A DNA stretch of 64,000 nucleotides, from the NCBI RefSeq assembly GCF_031344055.1, contig NZ_JADBEN010000001.1. One strand, written 5' to 3'. Position 1 is the stretch's first letter, and every line of letters begins with the position of its first letter. Positions 53,941-62,379 of this stretch are shown here, in pieces. Under the pieces are notes generated by a model. It was given only the letters and a program-made list of their open reading frames with translations, had not been told where the DNA came from and made no database searches. A program made the position numbers and the translations under genes. This DNA comes from Methylobacillus flagellatus_A. Its GTDB lineage: Bacteria; Pseudomonadota; Gammaproteobacteria; Burkholderiales; Methylophilaceae.

Positions 53941-53984
53941 AGGGCCTGTTAACGCGATCTTCTTCAATAGCGTTAACAGGCCCT
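53941..53984. repeat. 44-bp palindrome resembling MITE tips
   Basis: AGGGCCTGTTAACGC and GCGTTAACAGGCCCT, 15-bp exact arms around a 14-bp loop GATCTTCTTCAATA, 31 bp after the mgsC stop. The arm plus loop (GGGCCTGTTAACGCGATCTT) resembles the MITE end GAGCCTGTTCACGATCTT. TA flanks both ends of the GGGCC..GGCCC core. No T tract follows. The rest of 53985-54159 holds nothing I can name. Confidence 0.7.
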
Positions 53985-54159
53985 AAGCCAGGCCAACTGC
54001 CATCCGGCAGTTCCCTGGCGTTTTTTTGCCCATGTTGCTTGAAGTACCCATAAAGGAGTAGTGCTTCAGGAGAATGGCGTCTTTTTGCAGGTTTGCGACA
54101 ATACATCGGCTTTTTATGAGCGATGCCTGCTCCTTTTGCAATCATGGAGCCTTCTTGAG

Positions 54160-54195
54160 GGAGTCATCACCGAGGTGCATGACTCCTTTTTTTTT
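54160..54195 (+). terminator. Rho-independent terminator of the mgd-gmaS-mgs operon
   Basis: Stem GGAGTCAT-CACC / GGTG-c-ATGACTCC with a GA tip and a one-base bulge, followed by nine T. The T tract abuts the amiR stop codon on the other strand. Orientation fits rightward transcription from mgsC. Confidence 0.9.
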
Positions 54196-54821
54196 CAGCT
54201 GTGGAGAATCCCGTCCGCATGCAGGATGGCGCGTGCTATTTCCTCGATGGTCACGCGCTTGAGCATGGCCTGCTCGCGCATGGCTTTGTATGCCTCAATG
54301 GCACTGATGTTGCGGGTGCGAGCCAGGATGGTTTGCGCCGCACTGATCTGGTTGGCAGCTTGCAGTTTTTGTTCCAGGCGTTGGTTGCGCTTGTTGAGCG
54401 CCTTGATTTCCTGGCAATGGTGAATGGCCATGATCAAGGTGGAGAGGATACCGTTGGTATGCACCGGGCTCACGAGGATGCCGTGGCAGCCCAGGCTGGT
54501 GGCGGTATCGAGGATAGTGGGATTTTCATATTCGACAATGCCGATCAAGGGGATGGCAGAGGCTGGGTTGAGCCAGGGCAGCTTTTTCTTGGCGCTGGCC
54601 TCGGCGTTGAGCAGGAAAAATACGATGTCGGTATTTTCCGGCAGCTCTGCCAATGGCGGCCACAGGGTGACGGTCTGGCAGCCGATGCGCTGCAATTGCT
54701 GCACCAGGATGTCGCGGTTTTCGTCCTTGGGATGGAATATGGCGATGCGCGCATTGCGCAGGCTGCGGAACAGGTCCAGCGTGGAGCGCTGGCGCGCGCT
54801 GCGTTTGCCGTTGCTAGCCAT
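54195..54821 (-). CDS. amiR: AmiR-like ANTAR antiterminator
   Basis: 208 residues. N-terminal pseudo-receiver domain (about 22-135), then a coiled helix (about 138-160, EIKALNKRNQRLEQKLQAAN) and the ANTAR RNA-binding domain (AAQTILARTRNISAIEAYKAMREQAMLKRVTIEEIARAILHAD). In Pseudomonas aeruginosa AmiR binds the amiE leader RNA and prevents termination, and AmiC holds it silent without amide. Gene overlaps amiC by 8 bp. The matching RNA target is seen upstream of amiE. Confidence 0.92.
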   Translation of the reverse strand: MASNGKRSARQRSTLDLFRSLRNARIAIFHPKDENRDILVQQLQRIGCQTVTLWPPLAELPENTDIVFFLLNAEASAKKKLPWLNPASAIPLIGIVEYENPTILDTATSLGCHGILVSPVHTNGILSTLIMAIHHCQEIKALNKRNQRLEQKLQAANQISAAQTILARTRNISAIEAYKAMREQAMLKRVTIEEIARAILHADGILHS

Positions 54822-55980
54822 GCATGGTCTCCGGCAGGTATTGCAGGCTGTTCCATTCCTCCCCGGTATGGGTCACCAGGTAAGGGTCCGGCGTGACGCC
54901 GCCCGCCGCGGATTCGGCGATGATGTCGAACATGCCTTGCTCGTTGACCCTTCCCAGGCGCGGGTTGAGCCGGGTGTGGTGGTTGGCCGGATTGATGGCG
55001 ACCCGGCCTTGAAGCGCCTGGTATTCGCGGCCCAGAAGGCGCGGCAGCAGCGCCTCATAGCTGTCATCGCCGGCTTCCCGCATCGCTTCGGCGAATAGCT
55101 GCGCCTGGAAATAAGCCGCTTCCCAGCACATGTTCGGCTCGATTTCGTCGCCGAACTGCTGGCGGAAATTCCGCAGGCAGGCCTGGTTGCGCTCGCTCCC
55201 GATCGACTGGAAATAGGGCGCGGAGGTGATGTGCCCTGCCGCAATCCGGCGGCCCATTTCGGCGACCTCCGCCTCGCAGGTGGTGAGGCTGGCAATCGGT
55301 ATCTTGGCGGCGTCCATGCCGATATCGGCATAAGCCTGGTAAAGCATGCGCGTGGCCTTGCCCACTACGGTGGAAAACACGAAATCCGGGGCCTTGGCCT
55401 TGATGTCGCGCACGATGGGGATGAAGTCCTTCTCGGTTGCATCGAGCGGCAGGTAGCGCTCGGCGAGCTTCTTGCCGCCGGGCACTTCGAGGATGAAGTC
55501 GCTCATGATGCGGTTGGATTCGTAAGGGTAGATATAGTCGCTGCCCACCAGGTAGATGCGCGCGCCGAAATGCCGCGTCATGTAATCAGCAAGTTGGGCG
55601 CTGTTCTGGTTGGGCGCCGCGCCGGTGTAGATCACGTGGGGAGAGAACTCGAAGCCTTCATAGGGCGTGGGGTAGAACAGCAGCTTGCGCCATTTCTCCA
55701 CCACGGGAATTACCGCCTTGCGCGTGCTCGACATGTAGCAGCCGAAGATGACGTTGACCTTGTCGTCTCGGATCATGCGCTCGGCAAATGCCTGGTATTG
55801 CCGGGGAATGCCTTGCGGATCGTAATAGATTGGCACCAGCTCGCGGCCATGGATGCCGCCTGCGGCGTTGATCTCGGAAATGGCGAAAAATGTGGCGAAT
55901 GCTTGCGAGCGCTCGATGGTGGCGGTTGCGCCGCTGGTCGAGAACAGGACGCCAACATGAATCGGGTCGGAATTTGCCAT
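54814..55980 (-). CDS. amiC: AmiC-like amide-sensing negative regulator
   Basis: 388 residues, type I periplasmic-binding-protein fold without a signal peptide, as in AmiC, which works in the cytoplasm. IHVGVLFSTSGATATIERSQAFATFFAISEINAAGGIHGRELVPIYYDPQGIP and VGSDYIYPYESNRIMSDFI are close to AmiC/UrtA-like proteins. Binding of small amides should release AmiR. Placement amiE-amiC-amiR supports this over a urea or amide ABC transporter binding protein; no permease genes follow. Confidence 0.9.
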   Translation of the reverse strand: MANSDPIHVGVLFSTSGATATIERSQAFATFFAISEINAAGGIHGRELVPIYYDPQGIPRQYQAFAERMIRDDKVNVIFGCYMSSTRKAVIPVVEKWRKLLFYPTPYEGFEFSPHVIYTGAAPNQNSAQLADYMTRHFGARIYLVGSDYIYPYESNRIMSDFILEVPGGKKLAERYLPLDATEKDFIPIVRDIKAKAPDFVFSTVVGKATRMLYQAYADIGMDAAKIPIASLTTCEAEVAEMGRRIAAGHITSAPYFQSIGSERNQACLRNFRQQFGDEIEPNMCWEAAYFQAQLFAEAMREAGDDSYEALLPRLLGREYQALQGRVAINPANHHTRLNPRLGRVNEQGMFDIIAESAAGGVTPDPYLVTHTGEEWNSLQYLPETMHG

Positions 55981-56034
55981 GGCTTGCTTTCAGGTTGTGC
56001 CCCGGCTCAGCCGGGGCAGGTTGCTGGACGTTGC

Positions 56035-57054
56035 CTAGTTAGGCAGTCCCTCGATCGGGGCCTCCTTGGTGCCCAGGGTCGTGCGCGTGAATGACTCTAC
56101 CATTTCCCGCGCGCCTTGTGGGTCTTGCACCCATTTGCCGTAGAAGCTGTAAGGGCATTCGGCAACGCCGTGCTCCCCATCCTTGGAGTTGTATACCCCG
56201 GTGTAGCCGCGGTGCAGCAGCTTGAACAAGTGGTTCTCGGACTGGCCGTGCTGGCGGAAATCGCGGATCAGGTGCTTGCTCAGCGCCGCATATTGCACGC
56301 CGTTTTCCTCTTCGCCGCATTCGCCCAGCGTACGGCCGTCGAAGCCGACGATGGCGGAGTGCCCGAAATAGGAATATACGCCGTCAAAACCCGCGGCATT
56401 GGCGACGGCGACATAGGTATTGTTGGCGAACGCCATGGCCTTGCTGATGAGGATTTGCTGTTCCTTGGCCGGGTACATATAGCCTTGGCAGCGGATGATG
56501 AGTTCCGCGCCCTTCATGGCGCAGTCGCGCCAGATTTCCGGGTAGTTGCCGTCGTCGCAGATGATCAGGCTGACCTTCAGGCCTTTGGGGCCTTCGCTGA
56601 CGAAGGTTTCCTTGCCGGGATACCAGCCCTCGATCGGCACCCACGGCATGATCTTGCGGTATTTCTGCACGATCTCTCCCTGGTCGTTCATGAGGATTAA
56701 TGTGTTGTAGGGCGCCTTGTTCGGGTGTTCCTCGTGCTGTTCTCCCGTGATGGAGAACACTCCCCAGACCTTGGCCTTGCGGCAGGCCTCGGCGAAGATC
56801 GCGGTTTCCGGGCCGGGTATGGTGGTGGCGTTGTCGTACATCTCCTGGCCGTCGTACATGATGCCGTGCGTGCTGTATTCGGGAAAGATCACCAGGTCCA
56901 TGCCCGGCAGGCCGGCTTTCATGTTGACCACCATGTCCGCGATCTTCTTGCAGTTGTCGATAATCTCGGCCTTCGTATGCAGGCGCGGCATCTTGTAATT
57001 GACCACTGCGACGCCGACGGTATCGTGACTGCTGGAAATATCACCATGTATCAT
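56035..57054 (-). CDS. amiE: Aliphatic amidase AmiE
   Basis: Hydrolyses short aliphatic amides to acid and ammonia. 339 residues, nitrilase superfamily, opening MIHGDISSSHDTVGVAVVNYKMPRLH as AmiE does. The triad is E59 (FPEYS), K134 (YRKIMPW) and C166 (ICDDGNY). Several blocks (CAMKGAELIIRCQGYMYPAKEQQ, ANAAGFDGVYSYFGHSAIVGFDGRTLGECGEEE) are near-identical to Pseudomonas AmiE. Formamidase AmiF is the alternative but starts differently. A leader with an attenuator precedes it. Feeds ammonia to the cell; may deal with formamide or acetamide. Confidence 0.95.
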   Translation of the reverse strand: MIHGDISSSHDTVGVAVVNYKMPRLHTKAEIIDNCKKIADMVVNMKAGLPGMDLVIFPEYSTHGIMYDGQEMYDNATTIPGPETAIFAEACRKAKVWGVFSITGEQHEEHPNKAPYNTLILMNDQGEIVQKYRKIMPWVPIEGWYPGKETFVSEGPKGLKVSLIICDDGNYPEIWRDCAMKGAELIIRCQGYMYPAKEQQILISKAMAFANNTYVAVANAAGFDGVYSYFGHSAIVGFDGRTLGECGEEENGVQYAALSKHLIRDFRQHGQSENHLFKLLHRGYTGVYNSKDGEHGVAECPYSFYGKWVQDPQGAREMVESFTRTTLGTKEAPIEGLPN

Positions 57055-57116
57055 TTTCTTGCTCCTAGGTTAAGTTGATCTGCAAAAATCCAGGATACCC
57101 ACGCCTGCGACAGGCG

Positions 57117-57163
57117 AAAAAAAAAGCTCGCCAACCGTTTCGAAACGGTTGGCGAGCTTTTTT
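57117..57163 (-). terminator. Attenuator terminator in the amiE leader
   Basis: Perfect 16+16 palindrome GCTCGCCAACCGTTTC / GAAACGGTTGGCGAGC at 57126-57157. On the leftward transcript it is followed by nine U (A run 57117-57125), about 60 nt before the amiE start codon. It lies between promoter and gene, so it must be overridden for amiE expression; AmiR is the obvious antiterminator. Confidence 0.93.
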
Positions 57164-57170
57164 GCTCTGA

Positions 57171-57226
57171 CCATTACCAGCGCTGTTGCTGGTATGGAAA
57201 AATGTTCAGTACGCCGATGTTGGCGT
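57171..57226 (-). ncRNA. Two-hexaloop ANTAR (AmiR) target in the amiE leader
   Basis: On the leftward RNA, P1 is ACGCC-AACAUC-GGCGU (57226-57211) and P2 is UACCAGC-AACAGC-GCUGGUA (57194-57175), P2 extendable by three pairs past a bulge. Both loops are six bases with the pattern AACA(U/G)C. This tandem hexaloop arrangement before a terminator is how ANTAR proteins recognise RNA. A further small hairpin GAGC-AAAAAA-GCUC would exclude the terminator stem. Confidence 0.8.
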
Positions 57227-57244
57227 GGATAATCCTTGGATGAA

Positions 57245-57273
57245 AATGTAGTCCTCTTTTTCGCGTCCGTCAA
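57245..57273 (-). promoter_or_regulatory. Sigma-70 promoter of amiECR
   Basis: Leftward TTGACG (57273-57268), 17-bp spacer, TACATT (57250-57245). Transcription start expected near 57238, so the leader is about 184 nt and contains both hexaloop hairpins and the attenuator in order. Confidence 0.72.
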
Positions 57274-57292
57274 CAGTGAAAGCGGTCAGGAC

Positions 57293-57757
57293 TTAAATCT
57301 GCACGTGCTGTTTTTCTATATGCGTATAAAAACGTGCCACGTCGAATTGTTTGAGGGCGGGGTGTTCGTTGGCGCCCGCAACGTTGGCTAGCCGGGCGGG
57401 ATCAGGCAATGTCAGCTCCCTGGAAAGGTTGAGTCTGGGATAAATGCCATGAATATCGGGATGTAATTCAGCCGCCACGATGATGTCGCCGTACATCACC
57501 AAGGCGCCTCCCCAGGAGCGGATCAGCCCGCGCTGGCTTACAGGCACCTCGGATGGTGCGGAGGTCTTGATCTGTGCGTCCAGCCAGGCGTAGGCGATCC
57601 TGATGCAGTCGTTGCTCTGGTGAACGGGCACAAAGCCTGCATAATTGGCCCTGGCCTTGGCAAGCGCTATGGTTTCGTCGGATAGCATGAATTTTTTCTT
57701 GTTGATTATAGTAGATTCTGCCACAGCTTTCAGTCGGGCTTCAATTTGGACATGCAA
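57293..57757 (-). CDS. Hypothetical protein
   Basis: 154 residues (or 131 from an internal Met at 57688, MLSDETIALAKARANYAG). Not recognised. Soluble, mixed alpha/beta; IRIAYAWLDAQIKT and GLIRSWGGALVMYGDIIVAAELHPDIHGIYPRLNLSRELTLPDPARLANV are the ordered-looking parts. Same direction as the DUF262 gene upstream (53-bp gap); the 'IRIAYAWLDAQ' pattern with nearby DUF262 recalls small paired genes of phage or island origin, but I cannot assign a function. Confidence 0.6.
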   Translation of the reverse strand: MHVQIEARLKAVAESTIINKKKFMLSDETIALAKARANYAGFVPVHQSNDCIRIAYAWLDAQIKTSAPSEVPVSQRGLIRSWGGALVMYGDIIVAAELHPDIHGIYPRLNLSRELTLPDPARLANVAGANEHPALKQFDVARFYTHIEKQHVQI

Positions 57758-57809
57758 GGCGTTCCCCAGCGCCGTTGCTTGGCGGCCTTCTCATGCCGAG
57801 GTGATCAAG

Positions 57810-58355
57810 TCATTGTAACCGCGAATGGCTATATGTCCTTGAAGCATGCTCCAGCTTTCCATAATTGAGATGCTCGTATATAGCCCGCAAATGCTGCAGG
57901 TCATTCGAGTATTGCAGTTCAAAGCAGGGGAAAGGCTGGTGATAGAACCTTCTTTCGCGCGTCAGTTCGTCCAGGTCGTCATGGAACACGCCATTGAAGA
58001 TGCTGATCTTGTTGTCCACAAAATCCCGGATGGCGGTAATCCTGTTGACGCCGTCCAGCAGCCAGCCCGACATCGGCTTGACGCCGCTCGTGCGCCATTG
58101 CGGCGCATGGATCACGTAATATCCGATCGGCACGCCGAGAAAAATATTCTCGATAAACCGGGCCTGCCGGTTCTTGTCCCAGTCGGTGAACTGGCTCCAA
58201 GGCGGCAGCACGAAATTGACCAGGGTCTTTTCGCTTTCCAGGCAGGGAAGCTGTGGAGACATGCCGAAGATATGCTCGATTGGATGATTGTGCGGCGTGC
58301 CGTGCAAGAGCCGATCTGGAAGCAGCGGGGATTTTTGATGAGGCACGTCTGCCAT
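57810..58355 (-). CDS. Stand-alone DUF262 (ParB/Srx-like) domain protein
   Basis: 181 residues from ATG 58355, with AAGGAG 8 bp upstream. LVNFVLPPWSQFTDWDKNRQARFIENIFLGVPIGYYVIH and WLLDGVNRITAIRDFVDNKISIFNGVFHDDL match the DUF262 core seen in GmrS/GmrD-type nucleases and phage proteins. The usual nucleotide-pocket motif DGQQR(L/I)T is DGVNRIT here, so activity may differ. No HNH (DUF1524) domain follows. Base composition is more AT-rich than the neighbours, consistent with acquisition. Function unknown. Confidence 0.75.
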   Translation of the reverse strand: MADVPHQKSPLLPDRLLHGTPHNHPIEHIFGMSPQLPCLESEKTLVNFVLPPWSQFTDWDKNRQARFIENIFLGVPIGYYVIHAPQWRTSGVKPMSGWLLDGVNRITAIRDFVDNKISIFNGVFHDDLDELTRERRFYHQPFPCFELQYSNDLQHLRAIYEHLNYGKLEHASRTYSHSRLQ

Positions 58356-58501
58356 GATCAATCTCCTTTTATTGTGAAATGGAATTAAGGGTTATTTCAA
58401 AATAAGATAATCCTTCCAATCAATAGTTCCAGCGCCCAGCATAGGCATTGATCGTGAAATCCCGATTGAGACGGAGAAGCTGAGCGAGGAGTGTTGCCGG
58501 G

Positions 58502-59647
58502 CTAGAGTGCATTTAAGCGCTCGATGGCCGCATCCAGCGTTTCCTGGTTCTTGGCAAAGCATAGCCGTGCCAGGCGCTGGCCTGCGGGTGGTTGGGCATA
58601 GAAAGGCGAGAGGGGGATCGCCGTGACGCCTTTTTCAATCGTCAGCCAACGGCAGAACTCGACGTCGTCCAACTGGCTGACGGCTGAATAATCCACCAAC
58701 TGGAAATAACCGCCTGGTACAGGCAGGGGGAAAAGACTGGTGGTGAGCAATTGTTCGCGGAACCCGTCACGCTTGGCCTGGTAGAAGGCGCCGAGCTGCT
58801 CGTGGTGTTCCGGCTGGGCATCCAGGATATGAGCGAAAGCATGCTGCGCCGGCGCGAAGCTGCAGAACACATTGTATTGGTGCACCTTGCGGAACTCGGC
58901 GCTCAGGGATGGCGGCGCAATGCAGTAGCCGAGCTTCCAGCCCGTGCAGTGGTAGGTCTTGCCGAAGCTGGAGACCACAAATGCCCGCTCCCGCAGCGAT
59001 GCGTGGCGCAGTACCGATTCATGCCGAGCGCCATCGTAGACCATATGCTCGTAAACCTCGTCGGACAGCAGCCAGATGCCTGTGTCGTTGATGAGCGAGG
59101 CAAGCGCCAGCATATCGTCATGGGTGAATATCGCACCGGAAGGATTGTTGGGAGTGTTGATCACCAGCATGCGCGTGCGCGGTGTGACGGCATCGCGAAT
59201 ACGCTGCCAGTCCGGGGCGAAGGTTTCAGCAGTCAGCGGCACGTGCACCGCGACTCCCCCCGCCAGCTCGATCGCAGGTTCATAACTGTCGTAGGCCGGG
59301 TCAAGCACAATCACTTCGTCACCAGCACGCACCACCGCATGAACCGCGTTGAATATCGCCTCGGTGGCGCCGCTGGTCACCGTGATGTCACGATCGGCGT
59401 CGGGCATGTAGCCGTAAGCGCGCTCGGTCTTGCGGGCAATCGCCTGCCGCAGGGCGGGGATGCCTGCCATCGGCGCATACTGGTTAAAGCCATTTCGCAC
59501 GGCCTGCTCGAGCGCGTGCATTAGCGCTTGCGGCACATCGAAATCAGGAAAGCCCTGTCCCAGGTTGACAGCCCCATGCTCGGCTGCCAGCTGCGACATG
59601 ACAGTGAAAATCGTGGTGCCTACCTTGGGCAGCTTGCTCGAGATCAT
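58502..59647 (-). CDS. YbdL-like methionine aminotransferase (class I PLP enzyme)
   Basis: 381 residues. MISSKLPKVGTTIFTVMSQLAAEHGAVNLGQGFPDFDVP opens like YbdL; the PLP lysine lies in SSFGKTYHCTGWKLGY, the cofactor Asp in PAYDSYEP...SDEVYEHMVYDG, and the substrate Arg in QRLARLCFAKN. It transaminates methionine or other large amino acids with 2-oxo acids, likely in methionine salvage or kynurenine-type reactions. Monocistronic; 42 bp separate it from the stop-facing receptor gene start side. Confidence 0.9.
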   Translation of the reverse strand: MISSKLPKVGTTIFTVMSQLAAEHGAVNLGQGFPDFDVPQALMHALEQAVRNGFNQYAPMAGIPALRQAIARKTERAYGYMPDADRDITVTSGATEAIFNAVHAVVRAGDEVIVLDPAYDSYEPAIELAGGVAVHVPLTAETFAPDWQRIRDAVTPRTRMLVINTPNNPSGAIFTHDDMLALASLINDTGIWLLSDEVYEHMVYDGARHESVLRHASLRERAFVVSSFGKTYHCTGWKLGYCIAPPSLSAEFRKVHQYNVFCSFAPAQHAFAHILDAQPEHHEQLGAFYQAKRDGFREQLLTTSLFPLPVPGGYFQLVDYSAVSQLDDVEFCRWLTIEKGVTAIPLSPFYAQPPAGQRLARLCFAKNQETLDAAIERLNAL

Positions 59648-59688
59648 GACTGCATATCCGACAATGTGATAGCCGGATTATAGGCGAG

Positions 59689-61890
59689 CTAGAAATCCAG
59701 CGTGGCGCTTATGGTCAAAGTGCGAGGCGCTCCCAGCACCAGATACCCTAATCCTGGATAGCCGCCGCTTGATGCCCAATAGTCGCGGTCCGTCACATTG
59801 TCGATTCTGCCCCTCAGCGTCAATAAATTGTCGCCTAAGTCGATCAGGTAACGGGCGCCGATATCAAGGCGCGTCCAGCCGGGTACGGATAAAGTATTGG
59901 CCGCATCGGCATAGACGTTTCCAGTGGCAATGACCCGAGCGTCAAGGGAAAGGCCGCTAATGCCAGGCACCGTCCATTCAGCGCCAAGATTGGCTTGCTT
60001 GTTGGGGATGCCGATGGTGCGTTGCCCTTCGGTAGCAGCGACATTGGTATCCCGCTGTTCTGTATCCAGGAAGGTAACGCCGCCTAGCACGCGCAGGCCA
60101 GGCATTGCTTCCCCGAACGCCATCAGCTCGATGCCCTGATGCCTGTCTTCGCCTTTCGTGCGGAATGCATTGTCGTCCTCAACTACGCCACGCGGTTTGT
60201 CGGTGGTGAAGTAGGCGGTGGAAAAGCCCAGCTTGCCAAGGTCGACCTTGACGCCTATTTCCTGCTGGCGGGCGACATAGGGGGGAAGTATGGTCCCCAA
60301 ATTGCTGGCTTGAGGTGGAGCAGTTTCGCCAGTGTTGAGGCCTTCGATGTAATTGGCATACAGCGATACCGCCTTGGTGGGCTTGTAGACTACTCCGACG
60401 ACCGGGCTGGTACGGCTCTGGTCTGACTCGCTATCAATCAAGAGTGTATTGTAAGTGTAATTCTTGATGTCGACTTTCTGGTGACGCAAGCCCAGCGTGA
60501 GCAGCACACGTTTGTCGAAGAAGGAAAGCGTATCCCCAATCGCGATGCTGCGCAGCAGGGTAGTGCCATTCAACCGTGGGTTGGAGAGAGAGTTGCCATA
60601 CAGTGCATCAGCCGAATAGTCCGGTCGGGCGTATTTCACGTTGTCATACAGGTTGGTGGCCAAGGCATTCAGATAATCCATGACGTAGGCATTCTTTTTC
60701 TCCAGCTTGTAATAGCTGGAACTCAATACCCATTCATGTTCTACCGGACCGGTGGAGAACTTGCCGCGCAGGCCGATTTCGCCAGTCCTGACCGAATCCT
60801 CGCGGGTGTTGTCGAAGCGGTACACCGAGCCAGCCCCGGTAGCGCCATTGGATACCTCCAGGTTGGCAAGCGAATTGGCTTCATCGCTCTCACGGAAGCC
60901 GCCGGCAAACCATGCCGTAAGATTGTCGCTGAGGTCATGTTCGGCCCGCAGGGTGCCGAATAGGTCGCGTTCGTTTGAGTATGACCATGGCTGTGCCCAG
61001 TTTTTGCTGCTCTTGGGCGCGCGCGGCACCGTGGTGATATTGTCTGCCAATGTCACATTAGTGCGCGTTTCGCGCAGCTTGTTGTCTTGATAGCCGAGGT
61101 CAGCGGAAATTCGCGTCTGGTCGCCACGCCAGTCCAGGCCAATCGAAGCAAGGCCGAGCTCGACATGTTCGTCGTCTATGCCGGTACCGCCGCGTCGTTG
61201 CGTGACGTTAAGGCGGATGCCCATGCGTTCATCCGGACCGAAGCGGCGGGCGAAGTCTGCAGACGCCAAGCCTTGGTCGCCACGACTCCAGCCCAGGGTG
61301 ACGCGGTTGATGGGCTCGTTCGGCGCACGCTTGGGTAAAAGGGAAATGGCGCCGCCGATGCCGTCGCCATTAGGATTTGTTCCAGTCAGGAACGCGGAAG
61401 CGCCGCGTAAAACCTCGACGCGTTCGAACAGTTCGGCAGAAATATACTGACGAGGAAGCAAGCCGTACAAGCCATTGTATGCCACGCTGTCGGAGCCCAG
61501 GATAAAGCCGCGGATGTAATATGACTCCTGGAAATTGCCGAAGCCGCGTGCAACACGCACGGAAGGATCGTTGAGCAATACGTCGCCCACGCTCTTTGCC
61601 TGCTGATCCTGAATAAGCTCGTTGGTATAAGCATTGAAGGAAAACGGAGTGTCCATGATCTCTTTATTGCCCAGCAAGCCGATGCGAGCGCCTCTTGCTA
61701 CCTGTCGTCCGGCATAGGATTTGACCAAGCCCTCGGCAGAAGCATCCGCACTGGCTGTTACATTTATTTCCTCCAAAGGGGAATCTTCATGTTTTTCTTC
61801 TTCTGCTGCATGGGAATGAATGCTTGCCAGCGCTAGCATGAGTGAAATGGCGAAGGGGGATAAACGTGAATTAACAGGCACGCTCAGCAA
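59689..61890 (-). CDS. TonB-dependent siderophore receptor
   Basis: 733 residues. Signal peptide (LSPFAISLMLALASIHSHAA), plug domain (about 70-190: GRQVARGARIGLLGNKEIMDTPFSFNAYTNELIQDQQAKSVGDVLLNDPSVRVARGFGNFQESYYIRGF), then a beta-barrel ending in the aromatic ISATLDF. Layout is that of the FhuE/FpvA-like ferrisiderophore group without the N-terminal signalling (STN) domain. Ligand not predictable. The 290 bp upstream (61891-62182) carry only a weak Fur-like stretch near 61966-61990 (ATCTCATTTGTAT), which fits the iron theme; I see nothing else there. Confidence 0.93.
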   Translation of the reverse strand: MLSVPVNSRLSPFAISLMLALASIHSHAAEEEKHEDSPLEEINVTASADASAEGLVKSYAGRQVARGARIGLLGNKEIMDTPFSFNAYTNELIQDQQAKSVGDVLLNDPSVRVARGFGNFQESYYIRGFILGSDSVAYNGLYGLLPRQYISAELFERVEVLRGASAFLTGTNPNGDGIGGAISLLPKRAPNEPINRVTLGWSRGDQGLASADFARRFGPDERMGIRLNVTQRRGGTGIDDEHVELGLASIGLDWRGDQTRISADLGYQDNKLRETRTNVTLADNITTVPRAPKSSKNWAQPWSYSNERDLFGTLRAEHDLSDNLTAWFAGGFRESDEANSLANLEVSNGATGAGSVYRFDNTREDSVRTGEIGLRGKFSTGPVEHEWVLSSSYYKLEKKNAYVMDYLNALATNLYDNVKYARPDYSADALYGNSLSNPRLNGTTLLRSIAIGDTLSFFDKRVLLTLGLRHQKVDIKNYTYNTLLIDSESDQSRTSPVVGVVYKPTKAVSLYANYIEGLNTGETAPPQASNLGTILPPYVARQQEIGVKVDLGKLGFSTAYFTTDKPRGVVEDDNAFRTKGEDRHQGIELMAFGEAMPGLRVLGGVTFLDTEQRDTNVAATEGQRTIGIPNKQANLGAEWTVPGISGLSLDARVIATGNVYADAANTLSVPGWTRLDIGARYLIDLGDNLLTLRGRIDNVTDRDYWASSGGYPGLGYLVLGAPRTLTISATLDF

Positions 61891-62182
61891 ATTAATCTCC
61901 TTGAATAGGAAAACTTAGGGTGAGTTACCGAGCAATTTATATTCTGAGTGCAAATAAGTAAACATCTCATTTGTATTTATATGCTGCCACATTTTTGCTC
62001 ATCACAAACCTCTCAAGAGAAAAACCGTATGAAATTGAAATGTTCAAGCCATCTTCATGGCATTGGGTGCGGCAGTCGATGCCATGCAAACCATGTGTGG
62101 AAATATTCAGGAGCGTAACCGGCGAGTTTGTGCGAACTCCCGATAAGGCCGGGTTTGAAAAGTCTAACTTCTAATTCGGTGA

Positions 62183-62259
62183 TGGTGCGCCCGACAGGAG
62201 TCGAACCTGTGACCTTTGGCTTCGGAAACCAACACTCTATCCAACTGAGCTACGGGCGC
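62183..62259 (-). tRNA. tRNA-Arg (CCG)
   Basis: 77 nt. On the minus strand GCGCCCG pairs with CGGGCGC before A and an encoded CCA. The anticodon stem TTGGT/GCCAA closes loop TTCCGAA, giving CCG (reads CGG). D loop AGCTCAGTTGGATAGAG and T loop GTTCGAC are canonical. Confidence 0.97.
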
Positions 62260-62379
62260 ATTTTGAGCAGGAGACGGATTATAGCAAATGAATACATGCT
62301 TGTCCTTGCTATAACCTTTTCTCTAGCGGGGGTTATTGAGTATAATCCTTGGCATTTTCCCTGTATGGATTGGTTTTGT

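Noticed and set aside
53941..53984. Palindrome as rho-independent terminator of mgsC
   Set aside because: Strong stem but no T tract on either strand; a proper terminator with nine T lies at 54160-54195.
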